A stretch of 64,000 bases of DNA from Prevotella sp. GTDB taxonomy: Bacteria > Bacteroidota > Bacteroidia > Bacteroidales > Bacteroidaceae. The stretch's first letter is position 1; every line of letters starts with the position of its first letter. Location: the NCBI GenBank assembly GCA_015060535.1, contig SUYH01000005.1:62001-126000 (forward strand), read 5' to 3'. Below, piece by piece: positions 8,332 to 18,600 of the stretch. A program made the translations under genes and the position numbers. The notes below the pieces were generated by a model. That model made no database searches and was not told the origin of the DNA. It worked only from the letters and a program-made list of their open reading frames with translations.

Positions 8332-9858
8332 TTATTCTGCAGCAGGTGAGTGCGTCCAGATCGTGTCAAAGTCATAGTAAGAGTTATCCGTACATGCCTT
8401 GACCATCATGGGAACAACGGTTTCACTATCATTCAACCAAGCACCATTGGCATGGTCAATATAACCATTAGCCTCGTTCCCGCTGGTCTTTACGTTATTA
8501 TCCCATACAAACATTGGGATACCGGCCAAGTGGGCTGCACGACAGTAGAACTCCAGATAATACTTACGGAAGGCATTGGCACTCTCTGTACTCTGCCATA
8601 CACATCCATACTCGCCCAGATAGCAAGGAATACCCTTTTCAATATAGGCAGTACGCAGCTTGTAAAGCTGAGCGATGATATACTCCTCATTAGCACCAGA
8701 TACAGACTTCTTGGCGTCTGCATTATGTCCCCAACTATTAACAGCCGCAGAGCCATCATCATTCATTGGATGCAGACAGAAAGCATAGGGGTCGTAGCAG
8801 TGGACACCTACCATGACATGGTCATCAGCAGGAATCGTCAGATGAGCAATCGTCAGATCGATATTGGCTGCATAACCGCTGATGCCAATCCAGCGGGTAG
8901 CATTGTTACCGCCCGTGCTACGGATGGCATTAATCGCAATCTGATTCCAGTTGTTCAGCATAGCGAACTGGGCATCCGAACCTGTACTCCAGTCATCACC
9001 GGCATGTACCTCATTAAAGGTTTCAAATATTAACTGATCGCCATAGTTAGCAAATTTTGTTGCAATCTGTGTCCAAAGGGTAGTAATCAGAGCTTCATAT
9101 TTCTCTGCTGTAGCAGGAACCAAAGCAGCATTGCCAATTTCTGTCTCGAAAGAGTCGTGATGCGTATTCAGAATGACATTCAGACCAGCAGCAATAGCTT
9201 TGTCCACAACACCTTTCACCTCATCAAGGTAAGCAGCATCTATCACATTGTTCTCATCCATATGGATGGTCCATGTTACAGGGATACGTACCGTCTTGGC
9301 ACCAGCAGCAACCAGCTTCTCAAAGGGAGCAATATCTGCTGACTCAACACCGTCCCAATAGCCGTAATTCATATTACTGGTATCGAAGTGGTTACCCAAG
9401 TTCCATCCCCATCCCAACTTCTGAGTCATTTCAGTAGCTTTGTTCGAGGGCAGGTCCTTGACAGTCCAGGTTACATTGATATCCTTATTATAAGCATCAC
9501 CCTGAGAACCCGTAATAAGTCCTGCAGGAATAATGAGATTCTGCGTTTTGCTGAAAGATACGTCGGCATAGATGGTCAGCACAGAGTCTGCACCCAATAC
9601 CAAAGCCTTCTTCACGGGCACACCATTCAGTGTAATCTTGTTGGTATTTTTTGTCATGAAGTTGACTTTCTTGTCAAACTTCACCTTGATGACCTTGTCT
9701 CCAAAGAGCATCACGCCACTCTCATTGGGGGTGATAGAGACATACTCTGGTGCCCCCACTACCGGAATCTCATATTGAGCATCCGTGTCCTGGCAGGCTG
9801 TGGCGATAAGCGCCACAGCTGCAAGAGACAGTGTATTAAATATCTTATTCAGTTTCAT
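8332..9858 (-). CDS. GH5 glycanase lipoprotein with N-terminal Ig-like domain
   Basis: About 508 residues: lipobox IATAC, an Ig-like/adhesion domain (about 30-135), then a GH5 catalytic domain beginning LGWGWNLGNHFD. The acid/base is Glu283 in FETFNEV and the nucleophile Glu416 in CYLGEYG, counted from the ATG at 9858. The frame can be extended two codons to a TTG, which is less likely. The PUL context suggests endo-mannanase or endo-glucanase activity on glucomannan; the subfamily cannot be fixed by eye. The lipid anchor predicts that it works on the cell surface beside the SusCD complex. Confidence 0.88.
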   Translation of the reverse strand: MKLNKIFNTLSLAAVALIATACQDTDAQYEIPVVGAPEYVSITPNESGVMLFGDKVIKVKFDKKVNFMTKNTNKITLNGVPVKKALVLGADSVLTIYADVSFSKTQNLIIPAGLITGSQGDAYNKDINVTWTVKDLPSNKATEMTQKLGWGWNLGNHFDTSNMNYGYWDGVESADIAPFEKLVAAGAKTVRIPVTWTIHMDENNVIDAAYLDEVKGVVDKAIAAGLNVILNTHHDSFETEIGNAALVPATAEKYEALITTLWTQIATKFANYGDQLIFETFNEVHAGDDWSTGSDAQFAMLNNWNQIAINAIRSTGGNNATRWIGISGYAANIDLTIAHLTIPADDHVMVGVHCYDPYAFCLHPMNDDGSAAVNSWGHNADAKKSVSGANEEYIIAQLYKLRTAYIEKGIPCYLGEYGCVWQSTESANAFRKYYLEFYCRAAHLAGIPMFVWDNNVKTSGNEANGYIDHANGAWLNDSETVVPMMVKACTDNSYYDFDTIWTHSPAAE

Positions 9859-9876
9859 AATCAAAATAGTGTTTTA

Positions 9877-12342
9877 TTATTCGATGGTAATCTTTGTGCA
9901 CTTGATGTTGTCGCCATTCAAGAGGAATGTGCCGCCCCACCACTGCTGAGTGAATGCTGCATTGAGCATCTCCTGAGTCAGTACAAGTCCATACTTGCCC
10001 TTGTTGCCTGTAAGATCATATTCTGTGAACTTACCACCTTCGGTGTCGTTGCCAAAGCTGCAAATGCTGGCGTAGGTGGGTCCCCAGTGACCTTCATAGA
10101 TTTGAACTTTCCAGGCATCCTCCAGAGGGGTGAAGTAGAAGTAAATGGTCTGACCTGCCTTTGCTTCGATAGCGGCTAATTCGATACCTGCATCAGAGAG
10201 CAGGTAAGGCTGATTGCCCCAATCGTCTGCAATGGCTTCACCTTCCCAAAGAGTTTCCTCTACAGACTCATAGTGAGTAGTGGTAATCTTGTCAACGACA
10301 ACGTTGTCGCCATTGAGTACGAAGACACCGCCCCACCATTGCTGGGTGAATGCTGCATCGAGCATCTCTTGAGTTACTTCAAGGTTGAAGTATCCCTTGT
10401 TGGCTTCAAGATCATACTCGGTGAACTTGCCACCTTCCGTATCATTGCCGAAGCTGCAAATGCTGGCGTAGGTGGGTCCCCAGTGGCCTTCGATAATCTG
10501 CAACTTCCAGTCGGAAGACATCGGTGAGATGTGGAAGCTGATGATGTCGCCTACGACGACACCGGCATCCTTCAATTCCTGACCAGCATCAGAGAGTACG
10601 TATGGCTGGTTGCCCCAGTCGTCGGCAACGGCAGTACCTGTCCACAATACAGTGGTTACCTCAGTATTGGGGATGAAGTCGATGGTATAGGTAATCTCAC
10701 CATTAGAAGAAATCAGACGAACCTTTGCCCCCTTCTTGGCTTTGATGGGAATACCGATAATCAGCTGGTTGTCGTTTGTGAGCACGAACTGGCAAGCCGC
10801 ACCGTTAATCTCAACACCGGTTAGTTTGTCTCCATTGGCTACAGGAACAGTCATTGACTCACCTGCCTTCAGCTCAGTCTCTTCACCAGGTAATTCTGTA
10901 ATGTAGCAGAACAATGCCTCGTTGACGGTAATCTCAGGAGCATTTTCTACAGTCTTTCCATTAGCAAGAGTGAAAATGGGAGCACCAGATTTGGCATTCA
11001 TAGGAATAGTCAGCGTAATGCTCTCTGCCGTAGCATCTTTCACTTCAACAACGTCAGAGCCTTCGCCGAACTGAACGGTCTTCACTAGGTCGAGGTCTGT
11101 ACCCTGAATAGTTAGAGCACTACCAGCGCTGGAGGGGTTGGGATTATAAGCTGTAACAGTAGGTTTCACTAAAGTGAAGGGAACCTCCACAGTAAGACCG
11201 TTAGCCATCTTCAACTTCAAGTTTCCTTCAATAGCTTTGTCAGGAACTTCTTTAACAACCACCTTGTCAGCTGCAACGGTTATGTTTTCACCTGTAACTT
11301 CATTAGCGTTGTCGAACAGAACAGCTGTTACGATATCCATGTCCTTACCAGTTATGGTCAGAGCCTGACCAGCCTTTACGGGATTCGGAGCAGCAACACC
11401 TTCAGTCGGTTTAACAGTGGTTAATGTTCCAACAGGAACCTCAACTTCAGACTTACAAACGATGACGATGTCGCCATCAGGAGCCTCTGCAGGCAGCGTG
11501 AAGGTAATACCCTTGCCGTCGTTGGCAATCTTCAGGTCGGCTGCACTGACACCACCGATAGTTACGTCGGCTACAACATTAAAGTAGGTACCAGCAATAG
11601 TGATGGTCTCACCAGCCTTAGCTGTGATGTTGCCTAGAGCTTCAGCTGTGTTACGACCAGTCAGAGAGGTGATGGAAGGAACACCTACCTCGAGGGCTTC
11701 TTCACTAACGATAGTCTGATATTCTAATTCTTCCTCTTCCTCTGCAGTACGCTGGATGGTCAGATCGGCTGTGTAGAACTCGAGCTTACCAGTCTGAGCC
11801 TCCTCAGGAACCTTTACTTCAATGTAGTAGCGATCCTGTGAAACAAAATCAGAGTTGGATACTAGAACACCATCAGCAAAAGCCATAGAGTAGATGAGGT
11901 TCAGATAGTCACCCTCAATCTTAATGACATCACCAGGCATAGCCGAAGCTGGAGTGAAACCTGTAATCTCAATGCCTTCGATGTATGAAAGGTCATTTTT
12001 GGTACTGAGGGTCTGATTGTCCTTGGTGGTCAAAATAACTTTACCCACTGTAGGACCATCTTTGGGGACCGTTACACGAATCTCGCTGGGAACGCCAGAC
12101 TTGATGGTTTCATAGTTAGTAATGGGTGATACGCCAGGAATTTGTATGCTGGCAATTTGGTCGAGATTGCTACCTACGAAGCGCAGCTGTCCACCACGCA
12201 TCACCGGGTTGGGACCGAAAGCATTGAGACTGATACCGTCCTTATACTGGTTGGTGTCCAGATCGTTGCTGCTGCACGCTGTTAGGGATAGCCCGACAAG
12301 GGCTACCACTAACAAGGCGAATATATTCTTAATCTTTTTCAT
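9877..12342 (-). CDS. Surface glycan-binding lipoprotein with IPT/TIG repeats and duplicated C-terminal module
   Basis: The 821-residue lipoprotein (LTACSSND, Cys23) starts with a chain of IPT/TIG-type immunoglobulin-like repeats, recognisable by recurring phrases such as FGPNPVMRGGQL, FTPASAMPGDVI, PNPVKAGQAL and YNPNPSSAGSAL. It ends with two near-identical modules of about 130 residues (562 onward). Each contains ADDWGNQPY, EGHWGPTYASICSFGND and FTQQWWGG. The tryptophans in these modules are likely glycan-stacking residues. Position after susCD and the other binding lipoprotein marks it as a SusE/F-like capture protein of the mannan system. Confidence 0.85.
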   Translation of the reverse strand: MKKIKNIFALLVVALVGLSLTACSSNDLDTNQYKDGISLNAFGPNPVMRGGQLRFVGSNLDQIASIQIPGVSPITNYETIKSGVPSEIRVTVPKDGPTVGKVILTTKDNQTLSTKNDLSYIEGIEITGFTPASAMPGDVIKIEGDYLNLIYSMAFADGVLVSNSDFVSQDRYYIEVKVPEEAQTGKLEFYTADLTIQRTAEEEEELEYQTIVSEEALEVGVPSITSLTGRNTAEALGNITAKAGETITIAGTYFNVVADVTIGGVSAADLKIANDGKGITFTLPAEAPDGDIVIVCKSEVEVPVGTLTTVKPTEGVAAPNPVKAGQALTITGKDMDIVTAVLFDNANEVTGENITVAADKVVVKEVPDKAIEGNLKLKMANGLTVEVPFTLVKPTVTAYNPNPSSAGSALTIQGTDLDLVKTVQFGEGSDVVEVKDATAESITLTIPMNAKSGAPIFTLANGKTVENAPEITVNEALFCYITELPGEETELKAGESMTVPVANGDKLTGVEINGAACQFVLTNDNQLIIGIPIKAKKGAKVRLISSNGEITYTIDFIPNTEVTTVLWTGTAVADDWGNQPYVLSDAGQELKDAGVVVGDIISFHISPMSSDWKLQIIEGHWGPTYASICSFGNDTEGGKFTEYDLEANKGYFNLEVTQEMLDAAFTQQWWGGVFVLNGDNVVVDKITTTHYESVEETLWEGEAIADDWGNQPYLLSDAGIELAAIEAKAGQTIYFYFTPLEDAWKVQIYEGHWGPTYASICSFGNDTEGGKFTEYDLTGNKGKYGLVLTQEMLNAAFTQQWWGGTFLLNGDNIKCTKITIE
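9880..10653 (-). repeat. tandem duplicated binding-module coding repeat
   Basis: Two consecutive segments of about 380-395 bp at the 3' end of the glycan-binding gene encode the same module. Long stretches are nearly identical at the DNA level, for example the part encoding GHWGPTYASICSFGNDTEGG. This points to a recent duplication or ongoing gene conversion. Confidence 0.85.
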
Positions 12343-12356
12343 ATCTGTATACTTTA

Positions 12357-13793
12357 TTATTTGTTCGGAATTACACGGATATTGTCAATCTTGATGATAG
12401 GCTGACATTCAGTACCGTTGACACCACCACCAACGATGAACATTGTCAGACTAGCAAAATCTCTCTCTTTCAGGTTGAAGGTCAGACCGGAACCGTCGAA
12501 AGCATAGACGAAACTAGATGCAATAGGAATGGTAACTGTAACCCACTTGCCACCTGTATCATAAGAACCGGTGGTAGTCCATGGACGATAAAGAGCACGT
12601 GGCAGAGGCTCCTTCTTTGAGAAATACTCATCCTTATCCCAGTCAGAAGCACCGGGTCCACGGAAGAATATGTTATTGGCACCTTTCACATCTTCACCAT
12701 AAGTATCAGGGGTATTACCGCTCAATGTCACATAGTCTGTCGGAGCGAAAATAATCTGCATGGCACCTGCCTTCCAAGCATTGCTGGACGGGATACACAT
12801 CTCAAATTTAAGTAACATCTTTTCTGGTTTCGACAAGTCAACCCCATCGATATCGAACAAGCGGATACCCTGTGGATCTGGGTATGTCTGCGGAGTATTC
12901 CAGTCACCGCACCAATACTCGAAGGAGAAATTGCTGTCATCCCAACCACCATCTTCTGACATCGTGGCAGAACCATCACCAAGTTGATAGTAGTTGCCCT
13001 TGATACCGCCTTCGGAACCGATAGCATATGCTGATTTGTGCCAGCCCTGTACGTCACGACCATTATCGAAGTCGAACAATAAGCCACGATCGTCCTGATA
13101 ATAGAAGGCAGAAGTGGATGAACCATAAATAGAGCTCATGTAAACCGGACCAACATCAGCACCCTCTGGAATCGTTACCTCTACAGAAGAATAGTCATCA
13201 GCAATACTGTTGATCTGTGCAGGAATCTTGTTACCGCCAGCATCTGTAAAGAAAACCTCCAAGGGTCTGGCTTCATAGTTTACGAAATAGTCGCCAGTGA
13301 AGGTTACACGATCACCAATGGATGCATACTCACACGACATTTCTGAAATGTTAGGAGCAGGTATTTCCACGCTGAATTTATACTCTACGGTAGCACCATC
13401 ACGCGTTACCAAATAAATCTTATTGGTCACCAGCTTGGGTACGCTCTTAGGTACATCTACGATGAGCGTATTGTCAGTAATGTAACTGGTATTCAGGATA
13501 GCCTTACAGTCATTGAAGTAAAGCTCATAGACACTGCGCAGGTTCTCACCCACCAAGCACAAGGTGCTCTGTGGTGATGCACTTTCCACCAGTTCTCCTA
13601 TGGTGTAGTGCATATCGGCAGCGTCGCGAGTGCTGGTGATTTCGGTTGACAGGCAGCGCACGTAATTGATGGACGGTGTGCCGTCAGCTACCTTGTATGC
13701 ATCGGGCTGATCCTTACAGGATGTCAATGTCAGTCCTGCCACAGCAAGTGCTGCGAAAAAGAGCCCTTTTGTATATTGATTGATCTTATTCAT
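12357..13793 (-). CDS. Surface glycan-binding lipoprotein (SusE/F position)
   Basis: A lipoprotein (LTLTSCKD, Cys26 from the chosen Met) of about 478 residues. The N-terminal half holds IPT/TIG-like segments (ESASPQSTLCLVGENL, CEYASIGDRVTFTGDYF). The C-terminal half (about 245-478) is a beta-rich domain with many aromatic residues (GWDDSNFSFEYWCGDW) ending IIKIDNIRVIPNK, as in carbohydrate-binding jelly rolls. It directly follows susD and so occupies the usual SGBP-B position. The ATG before NKINQYTKG is preferred; four upstream codons are open. Confidence 0.82.
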   Translation of the reverse strand: MNKINQYTKGLFFAALAVAGLTLTSCKDQPDAYKVADGTPSINYVRCLSTEITSTRDAADMHYTIGELVESASPQSTLCLVGENLRSVYELYFNDCKAILNTSYITDNTLIVDVPKSVPKLVTNKIYLVTRDGATVEYKFSVEIPAPNISEMSCEYASIGDRVTFTGDYFVNYEARPLEVFFTDAGGNKIPAQINSIADDYSSVEVTIPEGADVGPVYMSSIYGSSTSAFYYQDDRGLLFDFDNGRDVQGWHKSAYAIGSEGGIKGNYYQLGDGSATMSEDGGWDDSNFSFEYWCGDWNTPQTYPDPQGIRLFDIDGVDLSKPEKMLLKFEMCIPSSNAWKAGAMQIIFAPTDYVTLSGNTPDTYGEDVKGANNIFFRGPGASDWDKDEYFSKKEPLPRALYRPWTTTGSYDTGGKWVTVTIPIASSFVYAFDGSGLTFNLKERDFASLTMFIVGGGVNGTECQPIIKIDNIRVIPNK

Positions 13794-13819
13794 AACTTTA
13801 ATCATTTATTATGCATTAT

Positions 13820-15586
13820 TTAGTAACTATAGGTAGAACGTACATCCACGTGAACACCTTCAACATTCGAACCGAGGTTCGGGTTGAAGAGCACATCTTC
13901 AGCAGACATTGGCAAAGCAAAATATCCGATGTTGCTGACTTCTGAGTCTTTACGCAACATCACGTTCACATTAGGAGCGGCTACAGAGCCGTCATAACCC
14001 TGCTTAGAAGCATCAACACTCCAAGTGCCACTCTCATGGTAGGCCTTATAAAGAGCATCCAGTCCCCAGAAAGCATTACGTCTCTGAGCTGTCAGTTCAT
14101 TTACACAGAATTCGGGGGCATAATAACTTACGCGAACATAGTCGTACCAGCGGTCACCCTCCATCGCAAACTCCAAACGGCGTTCCTTCCAGATTTGTTC
14201 CCAAGAAACACTGGTAGATGCATTAGCCGTAGGAACAGCACGCTTGTGAACAGCGTCGAAGGCAGCAATGACATCAGGATCGGTGCTTGTAGAACGGCTG
14301 GCACCCAGCTTAGCCTCAGCATAGATGAGGTAGACATCAGCCAGACGAAGGATATGAGTTGGCAGAGCGTACGACATACGAGCTGGAGCAATATTCATAG
14401 CCTCCATATGGTCTGCAGTGTTACCATAGAGGTGTTTCACACAGTTAGCACCAGTTGGAGACTGCAGTGTACCAGTAGCAGCTTCATTATAACTATTGTC
14501 ATAGATGAATTTCAGATAGTTGTATCCGCCATGATCTTTCCACAGGTAGTCGTAGGTAGAACCCGGCAGAAACATGGTTGCCTTCAAACGGGTATCCACA
14601 TTATTTAACCATGCATCCGGCATTTGCTCCAGCAACTTAATACCGAAGGCTTCCTGTAAGTCTACAGAACAACCATTCCAGCCGCCCCAGTCATCACCGA
14701 ACTCGTCCATTCCTTCGATGGCAAGGTCACTCTGCAGCGTGTTCTGGCTGGTCCAGTTAGAACCGACTGTCCAGCGCCAAGCAATCAGACTCTCGTCAGC
14801 CAGGCCCTCTGTCAGTTTCCAGATGTCACCATAATTTTCTGTCAGCTTACGGCCTGAATTGTCGATGACGTCCTTAGCATACTCAGCAGCCTTGGCCAAG
14901 TCAGAGGCATTAAGTGATCCCGTCACACCAGCCTTGGTCAGATAAACCTTTGCCAGCAGAGCCTCAGCAGCGTAGTAGTCGATGCGACCTTTCTGCGGAG
15001 CTTCCTTCATCAGAAGATTCATGGCTCTCTCCAGTGTCATGATGATATACTCATAAACATCAGCACGCTTTACCTTCAAAGTAGTGGTATAAGCGCCAGA
15101 GTTCAACTCATCTGCCGTATTATGGATGATGGGAACATCACCAAAAGAACGTACCAAGAAGAAATAAGCAAAGGCTTTCCATGTCAGACATTCGCCCATA
15201 CACTGGTTGATAGCAGACTGTGAAGCGCTAGCGCCCTTCAAATTGTCATAGACAGTATTGGCGTGACCAATAACAGCCCAGAGAGAGTACGACATGTTCA
15301 CCAGGTCCTGGTCGGAACCGTTTACAGAGAAGTTAAGGTAGGGAGAAGATCCCCAGTAATAGTTTCCAGATAACACCTCACCCACTTTGATGAATCCACG
15401 TTGGAAGTCATACCAAGGGGAGTTGTACAGATAATTGACACCAGAGTAGCACTGGTTGTCAGTCTTGTAATAGTTGTCGATATTGTAAGAGTCTTCATTC
15501 GGTCTGTCCAGAAAATCTGAGCAAGATGTCATGGTGAATCCCAACAACGTTGCAACTGCCATGTATTTGATATTTGATAATTTCAT
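13820..15586 (-). CDS. susD: SusD-family mannan-binding lipoprotein
   Basis: The 588-residue SusD homologue forms the lid of the SusC transporter and captures oligosaccharides at the cell surface. It has the lipobox MTSCSDFLDRPNED (Cys22), TPR-like helices, and the typical C-terminal signature with LRLADVYLIYAEAKLG and WKERRLEFAMEGDRWYDYVR. It lies 21 nt downstream of susC on the same strand. Length and order are those of a standard PUL pair. Confidence 0.95.
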   Translation of the reverse strand: MKLSNIKYMAVATLLGFTMTSCSDFLDRPNEDSYNIDNYYKTDNQCYSGVNYLYNSPWYDFQRGFIKVGEVLSGNYYWGSSPYLNFSVNGSDQDLVNMSYSLWAVIGHANTVYDNLKGASASQSAINQCMGECLTWKAFAYFFLVRSFGDVPIIHNTADELNSGAYTTTLKVKRADVYEYIIMTLERAMNLLMKEAPQKGRIDYYAAEALLAKVYLTKAGVTGSLNASDLAKAAEYAKDVIDNSGRKLTENYGDIWKLTEGLADESLIAWRWTVGSNWTSQNTLQSDLAIEGMDEFGDDWGGWNGCSVDLQEAFGIKLLEQMPDAWLNNVDTRLKATMFLPGSTYDYLWKDHGGYNYLKFIYDNSYNEAATGTLQSPTGANCVKHLYGNTADHMEAMNIAPARMSYALPTHILRLADVYLIYAEAKLGASRSTSTDPDVIAAFDAVHKRAVPTANASTSVSWEQIWKERRLEFAMEGDRWYDYVRVSYYAPEFCVNELTAQRRNAFWGLDALYKAYHESGTWSVDASKQGYDGSVAAPNVNVMLRKDSEVSNIGYFALPMSAEDVLFNPNLGSNVEGVHVDVRSTYSY

Positions 15587-15607
15587 AATTTGAAGTCTTT
15601 AATTGGT

Positions 15608-18600
15608 TTAGAATGATACATTAAGACCGAATGAATAGGTAGTAGGAGATGGGTAGCGGGCGTTGTCCAGTCCCAACACGTTAGCGCTCTGTGTAGAGGC
15701 ACCAATTTCAGGATCGTAACCATCATAACCGGTAATGGTTAGCAGGTTCTGAATGTTGGCATAAACACGCAGACTCTCCAGACCGCATCTGGTAATCCAT
15801 TTCTTGGGGAAGGTATATCCCAACGAGATATTCTTCAGACGTACATAGCTGCCGTTCTCAATGTAGCGGTCGCTCCAACGGTCGTTGTCGTTCGGGTCAT
15901 TTATAGAGGCACGAGGCATCGAAGTGTCGGGGTTCTTCAGCTTGACGTTAGTAATATCATCATACCAGTTGTAGATGAGCTGGCCGTCGCCACGGTCGAT
16001 ACCACCAGTGTAGTCCTTATTAGGATCAATCGGTTCGAGGATAGCACGGTCTCTAACATCAGTGAGCTGGTTGGTCCATGTGGAGTTCATGTGGGTCATC
16101 TTCATCTTCAGATAGTTACCTACCTTGTTACCTACAGAACCATTGATGAAGATATTCAGGTCGAAGTTATTCCAACGGAATGTGTTGTTCCAACCGAAAG
16201 TCCACTTAGGCAGTGGAGAACCTATGTTGGTACGGTCGTTTTCATCGATAACACCATCACCGTTCAGGTCCTTATACTTGATATCGCCTACATAAACGGT
16301 AGAGTTCTTGGTGAAGACACCATTGGTTGGATAAGCACTTGGCTTGGGTGAGTTCTCGATGTCTTCCAAAGAGGTGTAGACACCGTCAGTCACATAGCCA
16401 TAGAAATTGAAGAGGCTTTCGCCTACCAAAGTACGGCTGACAACATCCGTCCACTGTCCATAACCAATCAGCTGTCCTGTATCAGATCCGTCTGAGAGGG
16501 CTACCAGTTTGTTCTTGTTGATAGAGAACTGGATTTCAGAATCCCACTGGAACTTACCAACGATGGGGTGGGTGTTCAAAGCGATTTCAACACCAGTGTT
16601 GCGGATGTGTCCGAAGTTACCCCAAGGTGCTGCAAGGGCAGAAGAACCATTACCGCTGGTACCCATATAAGAAGGCAACTGCATCTGCATCAGCATGTCC
16701 TTTGACTCTTTGTTATACCAATCGATGGTCAGATTGATGCGATCGTTCAGGAAGCCGAGGTCCAAACCGATGTTCCACTGTTCCTGGCTCTCCCATTTGA
16801 TATCCTTGTTGGCAATCTGTGCAGGACGATAGCTCATGCCCAGTGCTGTCTCCATACGTGACAATGGAGAACCCCACTTGTAACCACCGATAGAGGCGTT
16901 ACCAGTCTGTCCCCAACCAACACGGAGTTTACCATTGCTTAACCACTTGCCTGCCCAGCTCTCAACGAACTTCTCATTGGAGAAGCGCCAAGAGGCTGCA
17001 ACTGAGTGGAACCCAGCCCAACGCTTGTTTGGACCGAAGTTAGAGCTACCATCGTAACGATAAGTATAGGTTGCATTGTAACGATTGTCATAGCTATAAG
17101 TCCAACGGGTAAAGAACGAAGCCATGGAACTGCTACCGAAGCCTGCGCCAATCTGTGGAGTACCAGTACCCAGTGCGGGGTTGTGTACTGCATCAGAGGG
17201 CAATCCAGTATTATAGACAGATGTATAGTCGTACTTAGACTCCCAGCACTCCTGACCAACCATGGCGGTTGCAGAGTGCTTGCCGAAGGTGCGGCTGTAG
17301 GTCAGGTAGTTCTTGAACTGCCAGAACTTGCTGCTGTTCTTCTGGATGCGACTCTCGTTGCTGGCGCGCTTCCAAGTACCGAGGTCAACCATGGGCTCAT
17401 AAGTCTCTGCTCTATTCCAACCGAGGTCGAAACCGAGTTCAGTGTGCCATACAAGATTCTCAATAGGTGTTACCTCGAAGAATACGTTACCATTCAGTTT
17501 CTGACGCTTCAGCAGGATATTGTCCATCATTGCCATAGCAATGGGGTTCGGGTTGGTGTAACCTTCCTGTGATACAGAAGAATAGGATCCGTCTATATTA
17601 TAAATAGGTATTGAAGGAATCGTTGTCAGAGAATAACCAATCAGACCCTCGTCAGAGTCGGCCAGCTTCAGGTCGTCCTTCGTGTCAGAATAGGTAACGC
17701 TCACACTCATCTTCAACCACTTCTTCAACTGAGCGTCGAGGTTGGAGCGGAACGACAGACGCTTGAATTCGGAACCGATAATGGTACCTTGCTGGTCCAT
17801 AAAGCTGCCACTCACGTAGTACTGTACCTTGTCGGAACCACCTTGTGCACTGACCTGATGAGAGTGCTGCACAGCTGTCTGGAAGACGGCATCCTGCCAG
17901 TTGGTACCCTTGCCTAACAGTGAGGGGTCAGAGAGTGCAGGCGTGTAAGTTGCCTCACCAACAGCAGCATAAGAATTATAGTATTCTGCATATTCGCGCA
18001 AATTCATCAGATCAAGACGTTTGGTTTGACGGTTGAGGGCGAACATACCATTATAGTTAAACTTGGCATCACCTGCCTTACCACGCTTAGTGGTAATCAA
18101 TACGACACCATTCGCACCCTGTGCACCATAGATGGCGGTGGCAGAGGCGTCCTTCAGAATCTCCATGCTGACGATGTCGGAAGGATCGATAGTTGACAAT
18201 GGAGAAATGGTAGAGTTTGTACCATTACCCAGAGCGTCGCCCAGACCATAATCAGCACCAGACTTACCTCCACTTTGGATGGGCACACCATCAATTACAT
18301 ACAACGGCTCAGCGTTGGCATTAATGGTAGCAGTACCACGTACACGGATACTGGATGAAGAACCAGGAGCACCTGATGTGCTGACAGCGGTCACACCGGC
18401 GGCGCGGCCCTGCAAAGACTGGTCAAGTGAGGTGATGATAGAACCTTTTACGGCACTTTCACCTAGTGATACTGATGCACCAGAGATGTCGCTCTTCTTC
18501 ATCGTACCATAACCAACGACAACAACTTCGTCGAGCATCTTCTTGTCCTCTTCGAGGGTGATGTCGTAACGGTTTGCACTGGTAACCTTGATTTCCTTCG

